NCBI GenBank assembly: GCA_024734495.1
Contig: JALMQS010000915.1
Coordinates: 62,001-126,000 of the forward strand
DNA from: Forficula auricularia
Lineage: Eukaryota > Arthropoda > Insecta > Dermaptera > Forficulidae
DNA length: 64,000 nt
Direction: 5' to 3'
This document shows positions 50,060-60,900 of this stretch, one piece after another (position 1 is the stretch's first letter; each line of letters starts with the position of its first letter). Made by a program: the position numbers and the translations under genes. The notes beneath the pieces were generated by a model. It was not told where the DNA came from, searched no databases, and was given only the letters and a program-made list of their open reading frames with translations.

Positions 50060-50445
50060 GGCCATCGTAGATCTGTCTCCGCCTTTTCCCTTTTTTATAG
50101 ATATTACCAGGGCTTTTGTTCCAACAAGATAAAGTCAATAATCCCTCCAAAGACTTCATTTTTGCGGGAAATACACGATTTTCCAAGATTCAACACCCTT
50201 AAGGGCTTAAATTGGATACTAACCGAACAAATGCATTCGCCAACTTGTTTGTCCCTATGACTTCTAGAGACAAACTTCCCAGCAACATATAACCTTCAGT
50301 CTTTCAAGACCCGCATCCACAGATACCTTCGACTCCGACCCAATCCCTAAATTTCTTCTTATTTTCACGATACAAGGGTTCACCACGGATTACAGAGGTT
50401 GTACCTTTTTGTATCAATATCATTATAAAAAAATTTAAATTTATT
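50060..50445 (+). pseudogene. LINE 3' fragment
   Basis: Matches the C-terminal coding end and 3' UTR of the element at 26940-28398 with deletions, sharing CCGCATCCACAGATACCTTCG (as CCGTATCCACAGATACC in the larger copy) and TTTTCACGATAC. Ends in a short A run. Confidence 0.75.
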
Positions 50446-51215
50446 ATACTTACCATATGTATTTTATATTTTGTGATGTATTGTAGTATAGATACAATAA
50501 AATTACATCTTTTAAATGAAATGTTAACAGAGAATAATTTTAAATTTTGAGTACCTATTCATCAAGTGAAGTCTTTTTCTTGTAGGAGTTGGAAAAGATT
50601 TCTTGAAATACAAATCAAGTTTTTAAACACAAGTTTTATCTCAAGAATTCAAATGACTAATCAATGCTAATTAAAGTAATTATTATTATTTTTTTATGAT
50701 AAGGATGCGAAAATTCCAATGTCTATAAATTAACTTAAATCCTAAAAAGGAGTTTGTTAGAATTTAAAAAATTAGATCGGTTTTTATTGTTGAGGATTTG
50801 GTAGTGAAAGTTGATAGCTAAGATGAGAGATTATTTCTGGTTAGACCAGCCATGGGGAAATTTTATAGACGCAATGCGAATTTTCTCTTGATTAAGAATA
50901 TGTAGTCGCACTCAAATATTTGTTTAGTTATTTTATTTATTTAGCAATAGTACTTTAGTATTAGTATTTCAATTTCTATAAAACAATCAATATAAATATG
51001 AAATTAGTAATACAGAATTTAAACCTAGATACAAATAAGAGAATAGTGTTTCGGTATCTTTTCTATTTTTTTCGGACTGTTCAACTTTAAATATCAAAGA
51101 AAAAATCTACTTTGTCTGGTAATACTAGGAGAAAATAGAGTACACTTAATGAAGAATTTTTGAAATTAGGAATATGTGGATCAATTTAGGTACATTATTT
51201 TTTCTTTTTACTCTA
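50446..51215. other. AT-rich intergenic sequence
   Basis: No feature recognised. Confidence 0.35.
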
Positions 51216-51835
51216 CTATACAGTATGGTCAAGTATTGTAATCGTGGTGAAAAAAGTGGGTTTTTTTTGCTTCATTTTGTCGAAATATCTCAAAAACGGC
51301 TGAAACTATTTAGATTGAAAAAATTGGGCGAAACCATGGCATTTTGGTCTACAAAAAAAGCCCTAATAAGTGAATATCGACAAAATTATATTTTTAGAGA
51401 TAATAATTGTTTTGTCAAAATGTCTTTAGTCCGTGTGTTAGGCTGTGCGTTATCAAATTTTTGTAGACTAGCTAGCTCAAAAACTAGTGTGAATATCAAA
51501 ACCAAATTTCACACGTAGTTTTGGTGCATTGAGATTAAGACCTTATTAGATTTTGGTGCATATCGACCCAAAATTAAGGGGGGTGGAGGGGGTTAAAAAT
51601 TAAAAATCTAGGTCATTTGAGCAAACTCAACCAAATTTTGTATACATAATCAGTAAACCTCAAGAAGTCTAAAAATGAAAAAACTAACCGCCCAAAATGG
51701 GGGGGGGGGGGCAAAAAATGGAAAAATAGGTCTATGAACCAAATTCAACCAAATTTTGTAGAAGTATTTAAATAATAATCTGTCTAAATTTCAAAACAAT
51801 CTTAAGAAAACCCTTATGGTGAAACAACTACCTTA
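51216..51835 (-). repeat. Repeat family R1, copy e, followed by an R2 scrap
   Basis: R1 from AGTATGGTCAAGTATTGTAA to about 51760, with modules CCAAATTTTGTATACATAAT. 51765-51835 then matches the end of R2 (AACAACTACCTTAA). Confidence 0.72.
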
Positions 51836-51899
51836 ATAAAAAAATTCCCACTAAATATTTTGCTTTGAGGATTGTGAACCCCCCATGAAAATTTTCTGG

Positions 51900-52320
51900 A
51901 TACGCCACTGATTACAGCCAACCCAGAACATAAACGTTTTCACGGAAGTTAGCTTATTAAATATAATATTAATAAAATGTTATATTGTATTTTTTTATGA
52001 AAATAATTTACAAAAAATCATTGACACCTCAAATTTTTTTAGTTTACTATACCAGTGTGGTATATTTAATCTCTCTCGGCCAGGGTCAAAATTCTGGCCC
52101 TGCATATATGTATTACATACGTACATAAACAAATCCGCTGCTATTTGCCTTTTTAGTTTGTTATTAAAAAAGTTTATCAATCCAAAACATTGAACTTAAC
52201 CTAATTTAAATAATATAAGAATCACCACAAATCACTCTTATTTTGCTTATTACAGCCAACCCAGAACATAAATGTTTTCACGGATGCCGGCTTATTAAAT
52301 ATAGTATTAAAATTGTAATT
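51900..52320. repeat. Direct repeat pair of about 70 bp
   Basis: ACAGCCAACCCAGAACATAA occurs at 51915 and 52253, each followed by CGTTTTCACGGA-type and CTTATTAAATATA sequence. Spacing is about 338 bp. Confidence 0.75.
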
Positions 52321-52389
52321 AAAAATAAACTTTAATGAAAATGATTAGTGACTTGAGAGATATGTGTACTGTCAAATATTTGAAATAAG

Positions 52390-52700
52390 CCTTACCTTAT
52401 CTTTTATAACGAAGAGAAGTAAAGTTGAATTAGTAAATAATAGAATTAAGTTGCCACCGGCAATCTCAGCCAATGCAGGTGACATAATGACATACTGAAT
52501 GGTTACTAACAATTCACTGTCAAAAAAGAATCAACAAAATGGGTGATGCGATAAGCGCTGATAAGTCAGACTGCATCGTTTGCCACCGCGAGGACATCTT
52601 TGGGTTCTTCCTGCAACTAGTAAGGCATGGCTCGCGGAGCGCAACACACAATTAATTAATTTAAATGTTGACGAAACGTTGCTTTAAAAATAAATAAAAA
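52390..52700. promoter_or_regulatory. Candidate promoter / C1GALT1 5' UTR exon, with a short plus-strand reading frame
   Basis: A donor-like site (AAG|GTAAGG on minus) at 52396 could end a 5' UTR exon of C1GALT1. On plus, ATG at 52539 in context CAACAAAATGG opens MGDAISADKSDCIVCHRED up to a GTAAGG donor-like site at 52621. The tract 52540-52660 is GC-richer than its surroundings. The short frame matches no family I know. Either or both could be chance. Confidence 0.3.
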
Positions 52701-53284
52701 AAATCACACACAAAACTTGTCCTTATTTCCCATTATAAACTTTCAAATTACTTTCTAATGTAAAGTTTAATCCAGATAGTCCAGTCAACGAACGGTCAAA
52801 AAGGGGGTATAGAAAACATTTTATAGATTTTTTCTTATGGAATGTAATTAGGAGGTAAAAATATTAAAAGCCCCCCAGTCCTAGCTAGGGGGTGGAAGGG
52901 GGGATGGATATGTCCCGTTTTTTGGTTTTTTTGCTTATATCTCTAAAACGGTGGAATGTGATGAAGATGTATGGGTGGGGTTTTTTTATTTTTTATTTTT
53001 AAATAGAAAATAAGAGATGGAAATTTTTACTAGTCATCCTCATCACATCACATTCCATAGTTTGTTGCCCCCCCCCTTTATGGCACATACATAATTTTCG
53101 GCAACTTCCAAGTATAAATATCTTTTCTTTATTCCCAGTTTAGCCCTCTGTCCGCTTCATCTGTTCTTTCGGCTCTAAGGCCATCCCATCCCCTGATAAT
53201 TCTTTTATATTTACACTAAGTCATAAATAACTGTCCATCATATTAAAATAAATTCTGTTCATTATTTTATGTTATCTTCAGTCA
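52700..53284. other. Intergenic sequence
   Basis: Two inverted-looking blocks near 52920-53060 (ACGGTGGAATGTGATGAAG / CATCACATTCCATAG) suggest a small MITE. No gene. Confidence 0.35.
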
Positions 53285-54044
53285 ATTTTCATTTTTAGCC
53301 CCCCCCCCCCCATTTTGGGTAGTTAGTTTTTACATTTCTAGCCTTCAAGTGGCCCACAGATTATGTATACAAAATTTGGTTGAGTTTGGTCCAAGGGCAA
53401 GAATTTTCATTTTTTGACCCTCCCCATTTTGGGTGGTTAGTTTTTACATTTCTACCCTTCTAGTGGCTATGTATACAAAATTTGGTTGAGTTTGGTACAA
53501 GGGCAAGAAAGATACGAAGCCTTTTGTGTTTTAGACCAGAAAATCAAAAATCCCCAATTTTTTAGTTCAGGGGTCAAATTTCAAAAAAATAAAAAACCTC
53601 CCCGGGATTTAGCATTAATAAAACTATGTACCAAATTTGAATGCTAAAACTTAAAAACTCGAAGAGATTAATTTTTAACCCCTCTCCGCCCCCCTTAAAT
53701 TTGGGTCGATATGCACCAAAATCTAATCAGCTCTTAATCTCAATGAACAAACTACTTGTGAAATTTAGTTTCGATATTCACACTAGTTTTTGAGCTAGCT
53801 CGTCCACAATAATTTGACAACACACAAACAAACAGATATTTTGACAAAACAATTATTATCTCGAAAAAATTATATTTTGTTCACTTATTAGGGCTATTTG
53901 TAGACCGAAATGCCATGGTTTTGCTCACTTTTTTAATCAAAATAGTTTCAGCAGTTTTTGAGATATTTTGAAAAAAAGAAGGAAAAAAAACACTTTTTCA
54001 TGCACGATTACAATACTTGACCATACCCTGTATGGTAAAATAAA
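53285..54044 (+). repeat. Repeat family R1, copy f
   Basis: Two ATTATGTATACAAAATTTGG modules with poly-C runs, then CTAATCAGCTCTTAATCTC and the end ATACCCTGTATGGTAAAAT. It has an extra segment (about 53515-53670) not found in the other copies. Confidence 0.75.
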
Positions 54045-54149
54045 AAATATTTTTCATTTAATTTTAAGTTTCTTCGAGGCATGTGCTTTAGGCTTTTTCA
54101 AGAGAAAAGCATTAAAGAAGAAATAAACTTTTTAATTATAACAATTGGA

Positions 54150-54345
54150 CCCGGGTTCGAATCCGACTCGAGGCATCCGGCTAAAAATCTGATCCCTACA
54201 TACAAGATATAATTTAATAATAGTATCGTAAATTGGCTGATGGCTAGAAGGGCCGAAAGCCATAAAAAAAATTATACTTTAATGATGGAATTTTTTGAGG
54301 TCTTTTGGACATGTCCAAAAGACCTCAAAAAAATTCCATCATTAA
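54150..54345 (+). repeat. SINE fragment and small palindrome
   Basis: GGACCCGGGTTCGAATCCGACT (B-box) and ATAGTATCGTAAATTGG match the SINE at 34822-35027 without its 5' end. 54275-54345 is a palindrome around GGACATGTCC with arms of about 32 bp. Confidence 0.75.
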
Positions 54346-54506
54346 AGTATAAATTTCTGGACACACTGGCATATTAGCAAGATGATCGCCATCTAAGTGC
54401 CCAAAACTTAAAAAAAATTATAACAATAGTTTGTACATTAGAAACATAATCACAGAAATCATTAAACCTATATAATTATAAACATTTTGATTCGAAAAGT
54501 ATTAAA

Positions 54507-54512
54507 TTTATT
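54507..54512 (-). terminator. Possible polyadenylation signal of GTF2H4
   Basis: AATAAA on minus, 73 bases past the stop codon. Position is right, but the region is AT-rich and such hexamers are common. Confidence 0.4.
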
Positions 54513-54584
54513 CAAATTAAAAGAAATACATATATCCTTAAAAAATATATTGGTAAAATTATTAATTTAAATTTAAATATAAAT

Positions 54585-54969
54585 CTATCCTGAGCCTTTA
54601 CTATATCTTTTCCAAAACTTTTTCACTTCATCATGTCCTCCAGATGTAACAACCATTGTTCGTTTGGCTGGAAATTGCCATGTTAATACACCTCTTTCTT
54701 GGGCAAAGTCTCTTAAAGCTTCAAAATCGGCTTGTGATAAAAATTGACTATATAGGACACCTTCGGTGAATATAAACCTATTACGTTCATTTTCCCATAA
54801 TTTGATTTGATCAACAATAGTTGGTGGTAAAATGGGCGGCGCGTTGGCTAATAATTGCGGGTGAGCGTGGAGTCGAAGAAATCCCACAATTTGTTCAGCT
54901 GTAATTCCACTTCTTAAGGCTTGTCTCACGGATTCTCTTGACAAAATTCCAACGGCCAGATTGGGAAAT
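54585..54969 (-). CDS. GTF2H4: GTF2H4 last exon
   Basis: 385 bases after acceptor TTTCTTTAAG. Begins [20 protein letters not shown] and ends YSKGSG before TAG at 54585-54587. Confidence 0.94.
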
Positions 54970-57900
54970 CTTAAAGAAAATTAGAAAAAAAAATAATAAT
55001 AAACTTGCAAAATATAAGCTATTAATGAATTTATTTATTTACACACACACACCCACATATCCAGGGTGTTCCACAGAACTCGTTCATTAAAAGTTTTCAT
55101 GGAAGGAGTTGAGAGAAAATTTTGAACTTTGACATATTTGTTTTGGAATATGCTCTTTTTAAATAAATTATTAACAACTTTTGGACGCTTTCTATTCTGT
55201 CGCAATCGCTATCAACTTTCTCATTTTCTATGGAACCCCCCAAATATTTTTGCAACATTAGATTAAGTGTTAAAAACTAAGATGATTTTGCATTGGCGTA
55301 GTTAGGGAATTTTCCTAGGGGGGGGGGGCAGCCGCAGGGCGCCGCCAGGGTTGAGCGAGGTGTGGCGACCGCCCAACCAAATTTCTGTTGAAAAACTACA
55401 ATTAAAAAACTCTTAGATTTATAGATATCCAGTATTTTCCATGGCACATGAGGATTTGGATCATATCCTGTCTCCGGAAAATGTGAGGATATCTATAAAT
55501 CAAAGAGTTTTAACAAAAAAGTGGTTAACATTATCCAATTAATATGAAATTTTGTTTAAATTGTAGCAAATTTAATCTAGTTTTAAAATGTATAAAGGGA
55601 AAACGTGCACCTTCATGGTCAAAATGGGAAAAAATCGAAAAAACTGCGAGTTTTAGGGATATTCAAAAGTAAGGATGGGGGCTGTTTTTTGAATCCCCAT
55701 TAAAAATTGAAATACTAGACCAATTTTGCATTTCTTTTTTTTACTCTACGCGAAAAATTGTCCTCTTTAATTTACTATAGAACGGTTATTTATAAAATAT
55801 GAACTGTTTTCAAATTATAAGCGAAAAACTGGTTTTTAAACATCTTATGATTTTTAATTTATCTAAATAATTAAGAAATGCATTCCAAAAACATTTCTCC
55901 AGAATGTCGCAACTCATAGTTTGAGAACCACTATAATTAAGCAATTAGAAAGATATAATTTAAATTTTCTTACCTGTATATAAGTTCACAAAAAAGACCT
56001 AATAAGGCTATTTGTAAATTACTATCAGTATAGGCGTAAATACGATAATTTGTTTCTACTACAATATATCCTTTACTATTCATTTCTACAATACTTTTAT
56101 TTTGACCAGAAGCAATATTTAATGCCAGTCGAGTTGGATAAAAACGTCCAGCTTTGCGCTAAAATATAATTTAATTTAAATTAACACATTAGTAGGTACA
56201 TTTGTATTTATATAAAAATCTAAATTTAATATAAAAATAATATGAAAGTAAAAAATAAATAGCAAGAAATTAGCACATAGAATAAAATATAGGAAATACT
56301 ACCAATAGCAAAATAAAAAATCTGAGATAGAAGCTCTCAAAGTGTCATGATACAATACTTCACATTATATTCTATTGAATATAAATGTGAAAGTAAAAAT
56401 TATATTCTTAGAGGAAGGACGCATATTATAGATTTTCTTTTGACTTTTTCGCTCCGTATATTTCAATAAGGAGTAAACCTCTAGCTTAATACGCTCCAAC
56501 AATGTTGACGTCCCCACAGCCCTTGTTCAAGCTAACGTCTCGTATTATAATAAAAAGAAAAGGCTTGTGATGCGATTCCTTAAGGGTCACATCATAGAGT
56601 AATATAGAGTGGAAGGCTACCACCATATATCGAAAAAGCGCTCTCTAGCGACTGAAGTGCGGAAACTCTTAGTTCTTAAGAGCTATCCAAAGATCATAGA
56701 AAATTCAAAGCCTTTGTCATAGATAAAAGATACATACCCTTTATGTTATATATATATTTAAGCGTTTTTTTACGCTTGATAATGTCACCAAAATTTGCCC
56801 CGAAGAGAATGATTTCCGCCATTTTATTGCCCAATGTCTTTGCCCTGGTCTCGCCAGAGAGCTCTGTAACTCGTATACGCTAAAATACATTGGCTTCTTA
56901 TGGAGCCTTCCACTCTATATTAGTCTATGGGTCACATAAGGCCAGATAAACTATAAAATTGAAATCATTTACTGATTAGAACTAAAATGGAAAGCGTATA
57001 AAAAATTAAAATTTTGATCTCCAAATTAAATGTTTTTTTCAAATTACAATGGGTTCAAGCAATTAAGTCTTAAAATTTTGTAATTTCGCGATTGAAATGT
57101 TACAATTTCAAATAATACAAAGGGTATGCTCTTTATTTCGAGATAGAAAGTTGGTTGCATCACTAAATCTTATTTAAAGTATCATTTGATCAAATTTTAA
57201 GGTACACGAGACGCGGTCCGCTAGAGCAATTGCCCGCAGAGCCAAAGGGCGAGGGTGTTCAAGGCTTGAGAATGAATATAATAGCCCTCGCTCTTAAAAC
57301 AAAATTTCCTAAAGACAATAAGTCTCAAATATGCGCCCGAGCTATGCTTAAAAAATACATACATACTTTTCTTTGGTAAACTAATCCAAATTCTCGTAGA
57401 TGTTGAAGGAAGACTAACAATCCCTCACTCATGCCTTCAGTACTATAACTCTAAAAAAAAGATCCATGAATACTAGTGGCCCTTTTTTGCACTGGAGGAC
57501 AATTTTAGGGGTTTTGGAAGCGGAAGCCAGAAGGACTCGGGGTAGCAAGAACCGGCTGGTAACTCCAGGGCATTCTATGAATACAATATACCATTAAATA
57601 AATGGTAAGAGAACTTAAGAATTGACATACCTTTCCAATAGTACTGAAAGAGAGTTGAAAAAGAAATGTGAGGCACTCTGCTAAATCAAGTCCACGCGAT
57701 TCGACGGTATCCAAGTATTGAAGGATAAAATACCACACTTGTGAAGGGGTATCTAATAATAGAAATTGAAAGCCTTCTCGAGTAATCACTGGACTTCCAT
57801 CTTCTTCATCTCTGTTAAAAAAATGAGCTTATGAAGAAGATTTTTAAGTGATTATTATTATAATGTTTTATGATTTAAAAAAATCACAAGCGGATTATTT

Positions 57901-60900
57901 TTAATTATTATGTCAGAAGGGTTGTTTTCATCTCCTTGAGTACCAAAATTAGCTTCCCGGGTCAAATGCTAGAGTGTGAGGTGAACCCTTTTGAGTGCTG
58001 TAAATATTTCACTCAAAGATTTAAATCTTCATTTCTAAATATGTCAGAAGGGTTTACCTCACGGGATAGCAAATTGTCCCAGAATACTAATTTTGGCTCT
58101 CGGCTTCGATTCCCTAAGGCAGGGTTCTCAAACTTTTTAAGAGATAGGACCACATGTGAACTTTGAAAACTGGGAAGTCCGGATATAACATTTTATAAGG
58201 AAACTAGCTGCAAGGCCCGCCTTCGGCGGCCCTCTTGCTGGCCAGGGGGGAAACCCACTCACACCACCACCCCAATGTATAGACAAAACCTTAATTTTAT
58301 ATATATAGATAATTTCATTTAAATTGGTAGCCATGGCTACTGTTTTTGTTGGGGGACGGTCATACATAGGTACATAGATACATATAGAGGCAGCCACAAA
58401 TGCGCTTTAGTAGTATAGGATTATATTAATAATACGCTATTATATAGCATTAATATTTAATATAGTGAATATTTGTGAATTAAATCTGTAGTAGACGCAG
58501 GTCGGATTTGGAGACCCTGCCCTAAGGGATGAAAACAGACATATAATTAAAAATAATCCATTCTATCTCGGATCTAATAGATGACACTATCTTGTGATTT
58601 TCTTAGAAAATTTAAAACCTATTTGTATCGGCAACTTGAACTTTTATAACGTTTATAAATTAAACCAGATGCGAAGCCCGCCTTCGCCGGGCTGACCAGC
58701 ATGCTTCTTGATTTTTTGACCCTGAACACAATAATAATTTAAATTTTCTAATTTTAATAAATTTGACATAAACTATTTGTGGGTTTTAAATCAGTGGCTC
58801 GGGACGGACAGTATATACGCTTTATAATAGAAGATGGTAAATTAATTTATTCTTCAAGAGCCATAAATCTTGCCTACTACACTCGGGAGCAGCTAAATCG
58901 ACTCAACCTCCAAGCGCGCATACAAAGTCGTTTTTCTTTTAAATGGCCAAGCCGATATTTATAAAATAAATATATCTTTAAAGCCCATTTATTTAGCTTT
59001 ACATTGATATCAATTTCAAGCAAATCGGCTCATTACTTTTTAAATTATGTGATCCGAATGGCTGAACTGGAAAAATTGCTGTTCCTAGCTGCCGCTACTT
59101 GTTAGTTACAATTTCCTTATAAAAACCAATGTAACCAATTATTCTTATTAATCGATTTTCAGCAATTGACCTGAACACATCTACGCAAATTGACACAATT
59201 GTTTTCAGAAAATCATGGATACTAAGCCAGAAGTTGCCGCTCAAGTTGTTGCTCTGTTGGAACAGAGCCTTACTCAAAGAGAAGTCGCTCGTCAATTGAA
59301 CTTAAGTCAGTCTACTGTCTCAAGGGTCTACAGAAGGTTTCAGGAGACTGGTGCCTTCACTCGGAGACCAAATACCCGCCGCCGCCGGTGCACGTCTGAG
59401 AGGGATGAACGTTTTATCGTCACGACGTCTCTCCGAAACCGCCACCTCACTGGTGTCGATGTCCAGCAGCAGCTGAGAGAAGTTCGAGGTCTGGCTGTCA
59501 GTCGGTGGACAGTCAGAAGACGCTTGAAGGAAGCCAACCTCACTTGCAGAAGACCTGCCTCTGGACCAAAATTAACCTCACGTCACAGTCAAGCTCGACT
59601 TCAATTTGCTCGAGAGCATCTCAATTGGAGTATCGACCAATGGCGGGCTGCCCTATTCACAGATGAGTGTAGAGTGTGCATTCATGGCAGTGACAGGAGA
59701 AGTCGGGTCTACAGGCGTCAGGTAGAGCGATTTTCTCAATGCTGTTTCTCTCAAACAGTGTCATATGGTGGTGGTTCCGGCATGATTTGGGGTGGCATTT
59801 CTCTGGAGGGAAAAACAGATATTGTTTTTGTGCCTGGTGGAGGCCGGAGAGGGGTCTAACAGCTGACCGTTACATTGCTGACATTCTCCTGCATCATGTT
59901 GTTCCATATAAAGGATTTATTGGGGAAAATTTTTTACTGATGCATGATAATGCCCGGTGCCACGCTGCGATGGTCACTCGGCAATACATGACCGAAGTCG
60001 CTATCCACACCATGGAGTGGCCAGCGCTCAGCCCAGACATGAATCCCATCGAACATATGTGGGACCACCTCAAACAAAGGGTTCGAGTCAGAAATTCGGT
60101 ACCTTCGACCATTGATGAGCTTAAGACAGCCTTGTTAGATGAATGGGAAGGCATCCTCAAGATTTTATAAAAAAACTCATCAGGTCGATGCAGGATCGCA
60201 TGCGGGCTGTTATAAAAGCTAGGGGGCAACACAAATTATTAAGAAAATAAATTTTCTTTGTTATGTTTAAAATGTCAATTTAATTTTAATTTTGAACATC
60301 CCTACTTTTCCTTTCCTTTACATCCTTTTTTCCTTTCATTGTCATTCAGATCACATAATTTAAAAAGTAATGAGCCGATTTGCTTGACATTGATATCAAT
60401 GTAAAGCTAAATAAATAAGCTTTAAAGATATATTTATTTTATAAATATCGGCTTGGCCATTTAAAAGAAAAACGACTTTGTATGCGCGCTTAGAGGTTGA
60501 GTCGATTTAGCTGCTCCCGAGTGTATAAGAGTCACAAAGAGAAACAAAGAGGTTGTCCTCTGCTTGATGCAAATAAACATACACACATATATATCAAGAT
60601 GATATATCTGTATATATATTATTATATTTGACAAACAAATAAATAATATATATACAGATATATCATCTTGATATATGTGTGTATGTTTATTTGCATCAAG
60701 CAGAGGACAACCTCTTTGTTTCTCTTTGTGAATCAACAACTCTGCTACTCTCGGCAAAACAAAAACTTTTCAATACTATAAGAGTGTTTCTTCATAGTCT
60801 CCTCCATAATATTCCGGGATTCAGGAAAAATTTTGTTAGGACTAGGATCCGTAAAGGAGTTGAAAATTTACTGGTTATACAAGAGGCGTAGCCAGAAAAT

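Larger units (their letters stand above)
57890..58605. repeat. tRNA-derived SINE copies (TATGTCAGAAGGG family), interrupted
   Basis: One copy, 58030-58119 plus 58528-58605, has GGGATAGCAAATTGTCCC and GGCTTCGATTCCCTAAGG (A- and B-box) and continues after the hAT insertion with GATGAAAACAGACATATAA. A second, inverted partial copy is at 57890-58020. Related to 32340-32490. Confidence 0.65.

Noticed and set aside
59340..60232. Minus-strand frames across the Tc1 element
   Set aside because: They are shadows of the plus-strand transposase, which has the recognisable motifs.
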